Source: Dokdonella_A sp966248875 (GTDB lineage: Bacteria; Pseudomonadota; Gammaproteobacteria; Xanthomonadales; Rhodanobacteraceae). From it: a stretch of 31,734 nt of DNA. The translations under genes and the position numbers were made by a program. A model generated the notes under the pieces. That model was not told the DNA's origin and searched no databases. It saw nothing but the letters and a program-made list of their open reading frames with translations. How positions within the stretch are numbered: the stretch's first letter is position 1; each line of letters opens with the position of its first letter. Positions 1-8,497 of the stretch are shown one piece after another. Location: contig CBINBI010000037.1 of NCBI GenBank assembly GCA_966248875.1, forward strand, positions 1-31,734. The letters are read 5' to 3'.

Positions 1-608
1 GACCACTTCCGATATCAAACCAATTTTGGTCCGGAAAGGTTAGGAATTACCTTATGTTTTCCCGCACGAGTTCGGCCATATTTTCGGAGCGAACCATGCT
101 AACGGCGACACCCGCCCGACAATCCCACGCCGGTCGAGTCGTGGGCGTTCGGGAAATGGGTCGCGATGACGAAGCGCGCGATCATCCGCCGATTGTCACC
201 GCCGCGCGCCGAGTCGATTGCGCCGTCTCCCTGCCCGCCCGACGCCATGCCTTCGTTCGATGTCGTATCCGAAGTCGACAAGTACGAGCTGACCAACGCG
301 GTCGACCAGGCCTCGCGCGAGCTCACCAACCCCCCAGCGAGATCGCGAAGCGAGCTTCGCAAGCACACGGGCTGAAGGAAGTCCACGTAGATCAGGCTGG
401 GAATCGCGCGCCTTTTTTATAGGGGGGAATTTTCAATGGGAATCCCGCTCGTCGGGTCTGCCTGCATAGCGAACCACACTGAAAAACAGCGGGTCGCGGG
501 GGCGATCGGCCCGTTGGGAACGGACATTGAAAACGAGGCCATCAGAGACAGGTGCCCCAAACGGCCCGCAGTAGGCGGCGCTCATGCGGAGAGCGGAATC
601 GCAGGCAC
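1..608. other. Region without an intact gene, left of the tRNA operon
   Basis: No intact gene could be supported here. The only recognisable coding remnant is the yajQ 5' fragment at 247-330. Positions 7-36 form a nested inverted repeat (TTCCG/CGGAA outside ACCAA/TTGGT), and 345-360 form a short perfect hairpin (GCGAAGC-ga-GCTTCGC) just past the yajQ break. A T-run at 412-418 lies downstream, but I see no convincing terminator stem. The remaining open frames are short and resemble no family I know. The segment sits on the 3' side of the tRNA genes, a common place for integration and decay. Confidence 0.5.
247..375 (+). pseudogene. yajQ: 5' fragment of yajQ (nucleotide-binding YajQ/UPF0234 family), broken after 28 codons
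   Basis: The ATG at 247 opens a reading frame starting MPSFDVVSEVDKYELTNAVD and continuing QASRELTN. This matches the very N-terminus of YajQ, for example E. coli MPSFDIVSEVD and the following NAVDNASRE segment. An intact protein is about 160 residues and continues RFDFRG or similar. Here the similarity stops at base 330, followed by 14 unrelated codons and a TGA at 373-375. I found no trace of the remaining yajQ sequence in any frame between 331 and 674, so the gene is truncated rather than simply frameshifted. YajQ proteins have been reported to bind cyclic di-GMP in Xanthomonas and Pseudomonas; this remnant can have no such function. The break may be a deletion or insertion edge. Confidence 0.75.
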
Positions 609-636
609 AAAAAACCCCGGGTTTGCTGGGGGTTTT
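609..636 (-). terminator. Intrinsic terminator of the tRNA operon
   Basis: Read on the minus strand, AAAACCCC (636-629) pairs with GGGGTTTT (618-611) around a 10-base loop, and the T-run continues to 609. It lies 39 bases beyond the 3' end of tRNA-Asp, as expected for the end of the Ala-Glu-Asp transcript. Confidence 0.75.
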
Positions 637-674
637 GCGAGATGCCGAGACATCTCGAGTTTTTCTCAACTGAA

Positions 675-751
675 TGGCGGAGCGGACGGGACTCGAACCC
701 GCGACCTCCGGCGTGACAGGCCAGCATTCTAACCAGCTGAACTACCGCTCC
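675..751 (-). tRNA. tRNA-Asp (anticodon GTC)
   Basis: The reverse complement folds as a 77-nt tRNA beginning GGAGCGGTAGTTCAG and ending with an encoded CCA. The anticodon loop contains GTC (cctGTCacg), and the T-arm is GGGTTCGAGTCCC. It closely matches enterobacterial tRNA-Asp. It is the last gene of a three-tRNA transcript, 52 bases after tRNA-Glu; that spacer carries a small CCCC/GGGG hairpin around 774-786 that may be a processing signal. Confidence 0.97.
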
Positions 752-803
752 GCGTTTTGCTTGAAACCTGAATCCCCCTTGCGGGGTCGCCTTTCACTTT
801 CGT

Positions 804-879
804 TGGCGTCCCCAAGGGGATTCGAACCCCTGTTACTGCCGTGAAAGGGCGGTGTCCTAGGCCTCTAGACGATGGGGAC
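804..879 (-). tRNA. tRNA-Glu (anticodon TTC)
   Basis: The reverse complement is a 76-nt tRNA starting GTCCCCATCGTCTAGAGG with TTC in the anticodon loop (cctTTCacg), T-arm GGGGTTCGAATCCCC and encoded CCA. It is nearly identical to the gammaproteobacterial tRNA-Glu pattern. It is the second gene of the transcript, 32 bases after tRNA-Ala. Confidence 0.97.
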
Positions 880-911
880 GCATCGAACCGAGATCAGAAA
901 AGGAACCAACC

Positions 912-987
<76 letters not shown>

Positions 988-1001
988 GAGAGAGGCGCGG
1001 A

Positions 1002-1030
1002 AGGATAGTGACGCGAAGTGGGTCCGTCAA
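1002..1030 (-). promoter_or_regulatory. Sigma70 promoter of the tRNA operon
   Basis: On the minus strand TTGACG (1030-1025) and TATCCT (1007-1002) are separated by exactly 17 bases. The stretch between the -10 and the predicted start near 995 is GC-rich (TCCGCGCC), the kind of discriminator linked to stringent control of stable-RNA promoters. The spacing to tRNA-Ala supports the call; the stringent control is inference. Confidence 0.8.
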
Positions 1031-1104
1031 CACCGGCGTCCCGAATCTCGCCTGCGTGGCGCTTGCGCTCGCTCGTCCTGCACGAACTGCAGGCGCCGGT
1101 GCCT

Positions 1105-1389
1105 TCAATCAATCGAAGGCAGGCGGATCTCGGCCACCTTGTCGAGCGGCTTCTCCGGGATGCGTTTCGTCTCCGCGCGCGGATCGGGCAGGATCACCGG
1201 GTGCTCGGGATCGCGCAGCGCGTGCTCGAGCAGGTATCTGCGCGTCTGCTCGATCCAGGCCGGCAGCGTTTCGGTGCGCCAGCGCTCCATCGCATCGAGC
1301 CATTCGTGGCACGAGCGCAGGTAAGCCGATGACGAAGACCAGTCGACCTCCGGCATCGGCGGCGGAGGTATGCGCGGCGACGAGGTCAT
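1105..1389 (-). CDS. Small hypothetical protein (94 aa)
   Basis: I do not recognise this protein. It starts MTSSPRIPPPPMPEVDW and contains a central amphipathic, Trp- and Arg-rich helical stretch (YLRSCHEWLDAMERWR and following), then a Pro/charged C-terminus (DPRAETKRIPEKPLDK). There is no signal peptide or membrane segment, so it is probably cytosolic. The composition looks like a real protein, whereas the overlapping frames are Arg/Ala-rich low-complexity. I chose the ATG at 1389; a GTG at 1404 would add five residues, and neither has a strong ribosome-binding site. It lies 75 bases upstream of the tRNA promoter on the same strand. A REP-like hairpin sits at 1483-1518, upstream of it. Confidence 0.6.
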   Translation of the reverse strand: MTSSPRIPPPPMPEVDWSSSSAYLRSCHEWLDAMERWRTETLPAWIEQTRRYLLEHALRDPEHPVILPDPRAETKRIPEKPLDKVAEIRLPSID

Positions 1390-1482
1390 GCGCACACGAT
1401 ACACCCGCCGGAACGCCGCAAGAAGCCGTTCCCGCTACCGCCGGACGGCGTTTCCGGCACGGCGATCGCCGGAAAAAAGCCG

Positions 1483-1518
1483 AGGTGGGCTGCGACCGAG
1501 GGCAATCGCAGCCCACCT
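1483..1518. repeat. REP-like hairpin, AGGTGGGCT family (copy 1)
   Basis: Perfect 13-base arms AGGTGGGCTGCGA (1483-1495) and TCGCAGCCCACCT (1506-1518) enclose a 10-base loop. The sequence before it (GAAAAAAGCCG) resembles the one before the second copy at 20512 (GAAAAAATCG), so the two belong to one dispersed family. It lies in the 235-base gap between two minus-strand genes, where it may end the transcript of the upstream gene. Confidence 0.7.
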
Positions 1519-1624
1519 TCAGCGACGCGGAGCCGGGGGAGCATCCCGCGCCAAGCGGATCCGGACGGGGAAGAGCCGGATCCTCTACTGCCCGCGCCGG
1601 ACCGTTCGGTCCGGCGCGTGTATA

Positions 1625-2962
1625 TCAATGGTGACCGTGCCCGCCGCCGTGACCGCCGTGGCCGCCATGTCCGCCGCCGTGATCGTCACCCGGCGGATCG
1701 TCATGGCCGTGGCCGCCGTCGTCATCGCCCGGCGGATCGTCGTTGCCGCTTCCGTTGCCGTTGCCGCCGGCCGAGCTGCTGACGTTTACCGGCTGTGTCG
1801 GAAATGTGCCGGAGAGCAGCACCACGCCGTTCCGCAGGATCCGCACGACCTGCCCGCGCGGATCGAAGTCGAGCAGGAAATGCCCGGGCTCGGGCGGATC
1901 GCGGAACTCGATCTCGCCTTCCGTGCCGCCCTGCACGGCCACGACATCGATGGTGCCGCGATCGGTGCCGCCGACGTTCAGCGTGTACGTGCCCGCCGCG
2001 AAATCCTCGAGCTCGACCGAGAAATCCGTGCGCGTGCCGCGCTCCTCCAGCTCGGCCTTGAGCTCCGGCCCGTCGTGCGAGGCTTCGACATGCAGCACGT
2101 AGCGCTCGATGTCGCCGCCCGCTCCGCCGCCCGAATCGTCGTCGCCACCGCCGCCGCCGGGCTGGCCGGCAAGCTGTGTCGTCAGGAACACCGTGCTGCC
2201 GCGCGCAACCTCGATCTGCTCGCCACGCGGGTCGAAGTCGAGCAGGATCTTGCCGGGCTCGACGGGGCTGCGGAATTCGACTTCGCCTTCGGTGCCGCCC
2301 GCCACGGTGACGACGTCGATCGTCGCGCGTTCGATGCCCGCGACGCGCAGCGAGTACGCGCCGACCGGCAGGTCCTCGGCCTCCACCTTGAAATCGGTGC
2401 GGTTGCTGCGTTCCTCGAAACGCACCTTGCCGCTCGCTGCGGGCACCGCGCCGGTGTTGGCGAAGAACTGCACGATGCGTATCTCGTCCGACGTGTGACG
2501 ATCATCCGAGATGCCGCCGCTGCAGCCCTGCACGGCATCGCCGGAGAGGCGCGCGATGCTGGTCTCGCCGCGCGGCTGGCGCGGATCATTCGGCACGAAG
2601 CGCACGGTGCCGTGCGTGCAGTCGCTGAACGAAACCGTGAGCTGGCCCCACGGCTGCGCCGTCGACGACGGCGAGGCGGACCTGCCGATCACGGCCGACA
2701 GCACCGCGCTGTCGCCGTCGACCGGGCCCTGCCCGATCACCCACATCGGCTTGCCTGACGCATCGGTCGTGAACCAGTACGCAAGCAGTTGCTTGCCGTC
2801 GGGCGTGCTGACGACTTCCGCACTGAAGCCGCGGTTGGCACCGCTGCTGTCGTGCCACAAGCCGGAAAACCCGCGCGTGATGGTGAGCGCATGTGCGGAC
2901 GGCGCGAACGCGGCCGCCGACAGCGTGATCGCCGTGGCTATGGCGGAAAATCGGATGGACAT
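1625..2962 (-). CDS. Secreted protein with duplicated beta-rich module and His/Gly/Asp-rich tail (445 aa)
   Basis: No named family is recognised. The ATG at 2962 is preceded by AAGAGG at good spacing, and the first 25 residues form a signal peptide ending SAHA. Residues 30-145 hold a module of the type GFSGLWHDSSGANRGFS ... YWFTTDASGKPMW, a pattern I associate with exported Xanthomonadales proteins; C115 and C147 could form a disulfide. Two related modules follow, at about 176-265 and 288-388. Each contains a GTIDVV or ATIDVV strand, GGTEGE, an EPG turn and LLDFDPRG. They are joined by a Gly/Asp linker (269-283). The last 50 residues are almost only Gly, Asp, His, Pro and Ser with nine histidines, so metal binding outside the cytoplasm is plausible. 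Function unknown. Confidence 0.8.
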   Translation of the reverse strand: MSIRFSAIATAITLSAAAFAPSAHALTITRGFSGLWHDSSGANRGFSAEVVSTPDGKQLLAYWFTTDASGKPMWVIGQGPVDGDSAVLSAVIGRSASPSSTAQPWGQLTVSFSDCTHGTVRFVPNDPRQPRGETSIARLSGDAVQGCSGGISDDRHTSDEIRIVQFFANTGAVPAASGKVRFEERSNRTDFKVEAEDLPVGAYSLRVAGIERATIDVVTVAGGTEGEVEFRSPVEPGKILLDFDPRGEQIEVARGSTVFLTTQLAGQPGGGGGDDDSGGGAGGDIERYVLHVEASHDGPELKAELEERGTRTDFSVELEDFAAGTYTLNVGGTDRGTIDVVAVQGGTEGEIEFRDPPEPGHFLLDFDPRGQVVRILRNGVVLLSGTFPTQPVNVSSSAGGNGNGSGNDDPPGDDDGGHGHDDPPGDDHGGGHGGHGGHGGGHGHH

Positions 2963-3336
2963 CGGGACCTCTTGCAGGCCGAACGCCGCGGATTGCGAGC
3001 GGTGACCATCGTGTTCGCGCGCACCGTGCGTAACAATGAGCACTTCCACCCAGCATCGCGAACCGCCGTTACCCAATCTCCGATCGAGCGGAAGTTCCCG
3101 TCGCCGCGCACGGATACCGCGGCAACCGCACCGTGGTCGAGAGGAAACGCTGGGTGGTTCCACTCAGGCGCGTCGGGCGCGTTCGCCCAGCGCGGTCGCG
3201 CACGCGCGACGGGCTATCGACTCGCGCCGAACCGTGCATTAGTGTGACCGGCGCGGATGGAGAGCAACGGCCGGCGATTCCCCGGCACGCCTCCGGCCGC
3301 GGCGGGCGGCGCGGCAGCGCGTCGAAGCGAGGCAGG
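2963..3336. other. Divergent intergenic region
   Basis: These 374 bases separate the minus-strand His-tail gene from the plus-strand signalling operon and must hold the promoters for both. I could not assign convincing -35/-10 pairs. Open frames crossing it are upstream extensions of the flanking genes without coding character; the chosen starts at 2962 and 3337 have better ribosome-binding sites and signal peptides. Confidence 0.5.
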
Positions 3337-4212
3337 GTGAACGATCAAAGGCGCGTACCAAGGCTTCCGGTTCTGATCGCCGCAGGATCGCTGCTGGCGC
3401 AAGCGGTTGCCGCTTCGGCAGGCGGCGTCGACGTCGAGATCATCGACGGGCGCAAGGCCAAAGCCGACATTTCGCTGTTCGATTCTTCTTCGGGGAACAC
3501 GTACACAGCCGAACTCGAGATCGAGTTCGAGGTGGACGGCCTTCAGAATCTCACCGTCGCCTGCATCGGCATCACGGCCGACGTGCTCGACGACGCCGAA
3601 ATCGCCGACATCGAAGCGAACCGGCTTCCGCATCCGTGGCAGACGATCGATCGTGCGTTTCCGGTGCGCGTCACCGTCGAGCCGCCGGCCGGCTGCGGTC
3701 TCGAATTCCGCGATCACTACGATGTCTCGCTCGAAACGGACGACCTCGTCTACGCGCCGGGCTCACCCTATCGCCTCGTCAAAGCGCCGATCGGGCAGCC
3801 GTTCCACTACGTCACCGGCGCGGTGACGTCCGGCAGCGTGCGCTCGCGCGGCAGCAGCGGGGGCTTCTCCGAATTCATCGTGATCAAGGACGAGAAGCCG
3901 GACTACCCCACCGATTGCGAGTCCGAATACGACCTGCTCGAGGCGCGCATCGCCGCGTCCATGATGAGCCCCACTGCGCGTCACGCGCTGGAAACCGATC
4001 TTGCGGTAAGCCGCGCCGCGTACGAAGCCGGCGACTTCGGCCAGGCGATGGCATATCTCGCCAACTTCGATGCGCACTGCGTCGAATACGGCGGCGAAGC
4101 GCTGCCGAACCGCTGGCGCTCGGCTCGCGATCTCGACAACGTCGAGGGCGATCTCATCGGCCACGTCGACAACCTCCGTTTCATGATGGGCCGCCTCAAC
4201 GGCTCGCCATAG
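3337..4212 (+). CDS. Secreted protein of unknown function, first gene of the signalling operon (291 aa)
   Basis: I do not recognise the family. The GTG at 3337 is preceded by GCGAGG a few bases upstream and starts a typical signal peptide, MNDQRRVPRLPVLIAAGSLL, with likely cleavage after AVAASA. The mature protein has a beta-rich N-terminal part (about 30-190) with strands such as ELEIEFEVDG and RVTVEPPAGCG, four cysteines in total, and a helical C-terminal part of about 70 residues (ARHALETDLAVSRAAYEAGD onward). It ends 8 bases before the FHA gene on the same strand and so is probably co-transcribed with the FHA/kinase/two-component genes. A periplasmic partner or a target of the pathway is possible but is inference only. 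Confidence 0.75.
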   Translation: MNDQRRVPRLPVLIAAGSLLAQAVAASAGGVDVEIIDGRKAKADISLFDSSSGNTYTAELEIEFEVDGLQNLTVACIGITADVLDDAEIADIEANRLPHPWQTIDRAFPVRVTVEPPAGCGLEFRDHYDVSLETDDLVYAPGSPYRLVKAPIGQPFHYVTGAVTSGSVRSRGSSGGFSEFIVIKDEKPDYPTDCESEYDLLEARIAASMMSPTARHALETDLAVSRAAYEAGDFGQAMAYLANFDAHCVEYGGEALPNRWRSARDLDNVEGDLIGHVDNLRFMMGRLNGSP

Positions 4213-4220
4213 CGCCCGAC

Positions 4221-5159
4221 ATGCCCGCGAAGCTCGCCATCCATGTCCCGACGCAGGCGGTGGCGATCCATGTCCTCGCCGACGGCGCCGACCTGACGCT
4301 CGGCCGCGCGTCCGCGAACGACTGCGTGCTCGCGCACGATTCCGTGTCGCGCCGTCACGCGCGGCTCTACCAGAGAGCCGACGGCCGCTGGATGATCGAG
4401 GATCTCGGCTCGAAGAACGGCATCCGCGTCGATGGCCGGCGCGTCGACGCCGCCGAGCTAGCTGCCAGCCAGTGGCTCGCCATCGGCGACGTGTTCTGCG
4501 AGTTCGAGCACGTCGAGGCGGACGCCGTGGCGCACCTCGCCGCGCGCGCCGCGCACCGGCGCCAGTCTTCGCAGCTCTGGATCGACCGCATCTCGACGGC
4601 CGACAACGTCGACCATCTCATGGACACGCTGCTGCGCGGCATCGTCGAGATCGCCGAATGCCGCCGCGGCTTCCTGCTCGTGATGGACAGCGCCGGCAGC
4701 CTCTGCGTGCGCGCCTGCCGCGCGATGGACGCATCCGACCTCGAAGGCGTCGCTTTCTCCGGCAGCCGCAGCGCGGTCGATCGCTCGATTCTCGAGCACC
4801 GGCCGGTCTACCTCTCGGACCGTCGCGATCACGACTGGCTGCGCGACCAGGCCAGCGTCGTCGCGCGCGGCATCCGCGCGCTGGCCAGCCTCCCGCTGCA
4901 GCACGAGGGCCGTCTGCTCGGCGTCGCGTATGCCGACACGGATGAGGAGGCGAAGGTGTTTTCCGAGCTCGACGCCGAGCTGCTCGAAGCGTTCGCGGCA
5001 CGCGCCGCGGCAGCGCTCGCGGCCATCGAGATCGACGCGACGCTGGCCCAGATGGAATCGGCGCTGGCAAGCCGGGCAGCCGCAGCACCGCGCTGGCCGT
5101 CGGGCACCGGCCGGCTCGATCCGTCGCAGGATGGCGCACGCGGGGTGCCGCAAGCATGA
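4221..5159 (+). CDS. FHA-GAF domain protein (312 aa)
   Basis: Residues about 5-98 form a forkhead-associated domain with its phosphothreonine-binding signature: LGR (27-29), SVSRRH (41-46) and LGSKNG (62-67). Residues about 115-275 look like a GAF domain, with the cores RRGFLLVMD and RALASLPLQHEGRLLGVAYA. The Ala/Arg-rich C-terminus is probably disordered. FHA domains bind phosphothreonine peptides, so the expected partner is the Ser/Thr kinase encoded next, whose ATG overlaps this stop codon (ATGA, 5156-5159). The GAF part may bind a small ligand. No signal peptide or membrane segment is seen, so it is cytosolic. The start at 4221 is the first in-frame ATG after the upstream gene and opens directly into the FHA fold; the ribosome-binding site is weak, which fits translational coupling. 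Confidence 0.88.
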   Translation: MPAKLAIHVPTQAVAIHVLADGADLTLGRASANDCVLAHDSVSRRHARLYQRADGRWMIEDLGSKNGIRVDGRRVDAAELAASQWLAIGDVFCEFEHVEADAVAHLAARAAHRRQSSQLWIDRISTADNVDHLMDTLLRGIVEIAECRRGFLLVMDSAGSLCVRACRAMDASDLEGVAFSGSRSAVDRSILEHRPVYLSDRRDHDWLRDQASVVARGIRALASLPLQHEGRLLGVAYADTDEEAKVFSELDAELLEAFAARAAAALAAIEIDATLAQMESALASRAAAAPRWPSGTGRLDPSQDGARGVPQA

Positions 5160-8100
5160 CGGCCGGCCGCACGCTCGCTCCGTACGCCGATGGCGGCGCG
5201 ACCGTCACCGGCATGCTCACGATGGTGGAGCTCAAGCCCGGCGACGTCATTGCCGAACGCTTCCGCATCGTGCGTCTGCTCGGCATGGGTGGCATGGGTG
5301 TCGTCTACCACGCGCACGACCAGGAGCTCGATGTTGACGTCGCGTTGAAGCTTCTGCGGCCCGAGCTCGCCAGCCGGCCCGACGCGTTCGAACGCTTCCG
5401 GCAGGAACTGCTGCTCGCGCGCCAGGTGTCGAGCCCGCACGTCGTGCGCATCCACGACCTGGTCCGCCACGGCGAGGTCTGGCTGATCAGCATGGACTTC
5501 GTGCCCGGCCAGTCGCTGGAGCGGCTGCTCGACACGAAGGGCACGCTGCCACCCGAGGACGCGATCCGCATCGTGCGTCAGCTCGCGCTCGGACTCGCCG
5601 CGGCACACCAGCGCGGCGTCGTGCACCGCGATCTGAAACCGGCCAACGTGCTGATCAGCGAGGACGGCGAAGCGCGCATCACGGATTTCGGCGTCGCGCG
5701 CTCGGCGGGATCGACCGGCATCACCGTGTCGGGCGTCATCATCGGCACGCCGGAATATCTTTCGCCGGAGCAGGCGCGCGCCGATCCGGTCGACGGTCGC
5801 AGCGATCTCTACGCGCTCGGCCTCATCTTCTTCGAAATGCTGACTGGCACCCTGCCCTTCCGCGGCGGCACGCCGGCCGAGATGCTCGCGCAGCGCATCG
5901 TGCGCGATCCGCCGCCGCCCGACACGATCAAGAACGATCTGCCGGCTTTCGCGGTGAAGCTCTGCTCGCGCCTTCTGGAGCTGAAGCCGTCGCGCCGCTT
6001 CCAGACCGCCGATGAAGTCGTGCGCGCGATCGACGACAAGCGCGTGCGCACGCTGGTACGCCCGCGGCGCGTGCTGGCGATCGCCGGCGTCATTGCGGCG
6101 CTCGCGCTCGGCGTCGCGCTCTTCGAATGGCGCGCTCACGCGCCGCCGACGCAGGCGGCCGCGCCGGTTACGGTGCCGAGGCTCGATCTCGCCCCGATGC
6201 CGGTGCTCGTCAAGAGCGCGGCCGCCGACGACGCGGACCTCGCCGCCGGCATCCGCCAGGTCGTATCGTCCGCGCTGCTCGGCACCAGCGGGCTGCGCAG
6301 CGGCGATTCGCGCCGGGTCGATCGCGTCCTCACCGAGCTCGTCTACGATGCCGACACCGCACGCCGCCAGCGCGCGCGCGTCGCCGAGATGCTGAACGTG
6401 AAGACGCTGCTCGAAATCGAGCTCGAACGCACGCCGGCGAACGCGTACGTCGTGCGCTACGCGCTGCGGAATCCCGCCGACGGCGCAGAGCTCTGGAGCG
6501 GCGGCACGCCGGCTTCGACGGAACAGGAGCTGCCATCGCGGTTGAGCGATCTCCAGGCTCGGCTGGCATCGCCTCTCGGCGCTTCGGCGCATGGCGCCGT
6601 GACGTGGCCAGACACCGCTGCGCTGAAGGCGATCGGGCACTTGCACCGCAATGCGCCCGTATCGCCGGCAGAAGCGCTCGCTGCCGCCCAGCACGCCAAC
6701 GATCCCTTGCTCTGGTGGACCGTCATCGAAGCGCTCGACCGCTCGGGACAGACCGCCGATGCGACCGCGGCTGCCCGCCAGGCGAAGGACGCGCTCGCCG
6801 GCGCGACCGGCCGCGACGCCGAGCGCACGCGCGCCTACGCGGCGCTGCTGCTCGGCGAGCACGACGATGCGATCGCCCGGCTCGACGCGCTGACGCAGGC
6901 CGCGCCCACCGATCATCCATTGCGGCTTCTGCTCGCGCGCGCGCAGGCCGAGACCGGCAAGTTCGACGTCGCGCGGGCGACGCTCGAAGCGCTGGCCGCC
7001 GAAGATGATCGCAACATCGACGCGTGGTTCCTGCTCGGCAAGTTCACGATCATGCAGGGCGACGCGAATCTCGCCGTCGGCGACTATCTCACGCGTGCGC
7101 GCATTCTCGCGAACCGGCTCGACGACGCACGCATGCAGGCCGACGTGACCAACGCGATCGGCGTCGGCTACCGCCACCTCGGCAAGAGCACCGCCGCCGC
7201 GAAGGAGTTCCGGAACGCGAGCGAAATGCGCGGCGCGCTCGGCGATCGCCGCGGCCAGGGCGTCAGCCTGCGCAATCTCGCCACGGTGCTCGCGATGCAG
7301 GGCGATTTCGCCGGCGCGGAGAAGGCGCTGGCGCAGGCGCGCGACATCCTCACCGCGCTGGGCGATCCGGCCGCGCTCGCCGATCTCGCCAACGACGTCG
7401 GCGTGTTCCAGGAGGAGCGCGGCGAATTCCGACGCGCGCTCGACGCCTACCGCGAGGCGCTGACGTTCCGCCAGACGCAGGGCGACCAGCGCTCGATCGG
7501 CGAAAGCCAGATCAACGTCGGCTATGCGTACTACCAGGTCGGCGAGTTCGACAACGCCGAGGCCTACTGGCAGCAGGCGTCGGCGACGTACGCGCGCATC
7601 GAGGACCGCGTGGGCATCGTCCATGCGAACCAGGTGCGCGCGCTCGGCCACATCGCACGCGGCCGCTTCACCGACGCGCGCGAGCTGCTCGAGCAGAGCC
7701 TGCACGAAGCCGAAGCGCTGCAGATGGCCGAAGAACGCAGCACGAGCCTCTCGGGGCTCGCCGAGCTCGACTACGTCAGTGGCAACACGACCCGCGCGCT
7801 CGCCAACACCAAGGCCGCCGCTGACATCTTCCGCACGCGCGAGGACGATCGCGGCAGCGTCGAGATGAAGCTCCTCGGCAGCGCGATCCTCATCGACGTC
7901 GGCGACTGGGATGGTGCCGAGGCGGCGCTTGGCGATCTTTCAGCCGATACCGTTGCGAGCCGCGAACAGGCCGCGATCCTGCTCTGGCGGCGCGCCGAGA
8001 TCGCGCTCGGCCGCGGCGACGCCGTGCGTGCCGCGGCGACGGCGAGCGAAGCGGTGACGGCGGCGCAGGCCGCGCACAGCTACGGCACGGAGCTGTCGTC

Positions 8101-8497
8101 GCGCCTGCTGCGTGCCCGTGCATTGCACGCGCAGAAGAAAAGCAAGGAGGCCGCCGCCGAGCTCGCCGCGACGCGCAGCGGCCTCGCTCGCTACGCCAGC
8201 GTTCCCCTGCGTCTTCGCCTCGCCGAGGCCGCGCTCGAAGTCAGCGGCAGCACCGCCCTGCCCGATTATCGAGCTGCACGCTCCGAGCTCGCGCGCCTGC
8301 CTTCCTATGCGCGGGCTTTCGAAATCCACGCGCTCGCCGCGGCTGCGCTTCGGAAATCGTCGGCTGCGGCCGCGGCCGAAGCGCAGCGAGAAGCGAGGGC
8401 CGCTTACGACACGCTGGCGAAGAACACGCCGCCGGCGCAACACGCCGCGCTGGCGAAGCTCGCGGCGACCTATGCTCTCGATGCACCGCATGAGTGA
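5156..8497 (+). CDS. Membrane Ser/Thr protein kinase with C-terminal TPR region (1113 aa)
   Basis: Residues about 35-295 are a complete Hanks-type kinase: glycine loop GMGGMG (43-48), VALK lysine K65, likely helix-C glutamate E84, catalytic loop HRDLKPAN with D159, DFG at 177-179 and a TPEYLSPEQ activation segment. All key residues are present, so it should be active. A single membrane segment (about 306-324, RVLAIAGVIAALALGVALF) follows. After it comes a roughly 120-residue domain (SSALLGTSGLRSGDSRRVD onward) resembling the alpha/beta module often found between kinase and TPRs, then many tetratricopeptide-like repeats to the C-terminus (for example NVGYAYYQVGEFDNAEAYW). With the kinase inside the cell, the TPR part would lie in the periplasm and could sense a protein ligand; this topology is inferred. 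It overlaps both neighbours and probably phosphorylates a partner of the FHA protein. Confidence 0.92.
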   Translation: MTAGRTLAPYADGGATVTGMLTMVELKPGDVIAERFRIVRLLGMGGMGVVYHAHDQELDVDVALKLLRPELASRPDAFERFRQELLLARQVSSPHVVRIHDLVRHGEVWLISMDFVPGQSLERLLDTKGTLPPEDAIRIVRQLALGLAAAHQRGVVHRDLKPANVLISEDGEARITDFGVARSAGSTGITVSGVIIGTPEYLSPEQARADPVDGRSDLYALGLIFFEMLTGTLPFRGGTPAEMLAQRIVRDPPPPDTIKNDLPAFAVKLCSRLLELKPSRRFQTADEVVRAIDDKRVRTLVRPRRVLAIAGVIAALALGVALFEWRAHAPPTQAAAPVTVPRLDLAPMPVLVKSAAADDADLAAGIRQVVSSALLGTSGLRSGDSRRVDRVLTELVYDADTARRQRARVAEMLNVKTLLEIELERTPANAYVVRYALRNPADGAELWSGGTPASTEQELPSRLSDLQARLASPLGASAHGAVTWPDTAALKAIGHLHRNAPVSPAEALAAAQHANDPLLWWTVIEALDRSGQTADATAAARQAKDALAGATGRDAERTRAYAALLLGEHDDAIARLDALTQAAPTDHPLRLLLARAQAETGKFDVARATLEALAAEDDRNIDAWFLLGKFTIMQGDANLAVGDYLTRARILANRLDDARMQADVTNAIGVGYRHLGKSTAAAKEFRNASEMRGALGDRRGQGVSLRNLATVLAMQGDFAGAEKALAQARDILTALGDPAALADLANDVGVFQEERGEFRRALDAYREALTFRQTQGDQRSIGESQINVGYAYYQVGEFDNAEAYWQQASATYARIEDRVGIVHANQVRALGHIARGRFTDARELLEQSLHEAEALQMAEERSTSLSGLAELDYVSGNTTRALANTKAAADIFRTREDDRGSVEMKLLGSAILIDVGDWDGAEAALGDLSADTVASREQAAILLWRRAEIALGRGDAVRAAATASEAVTAAQAAHSYGTELSSRLLRARALHAQKKSKEAAAELAATRSGLARYASVPLRLRLAEAALEVSGSTALPDYRAARSELARLPSYARAFEIHALAAAALRKSSAAAAAEAQREARAAYDTLAKNTPPAQHAALAKLAATYALDAPHE

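Noticed and set aside
4829..7705. Long minus-strand open frame of 958 codons opposite the kinase gene
   Set aside because: It is the reverse shadow of the FHA and kinase genes: rich in Arg, Ala, Glu and His, with no domain. High-GC DNA commonly leaves the antisense frame open.
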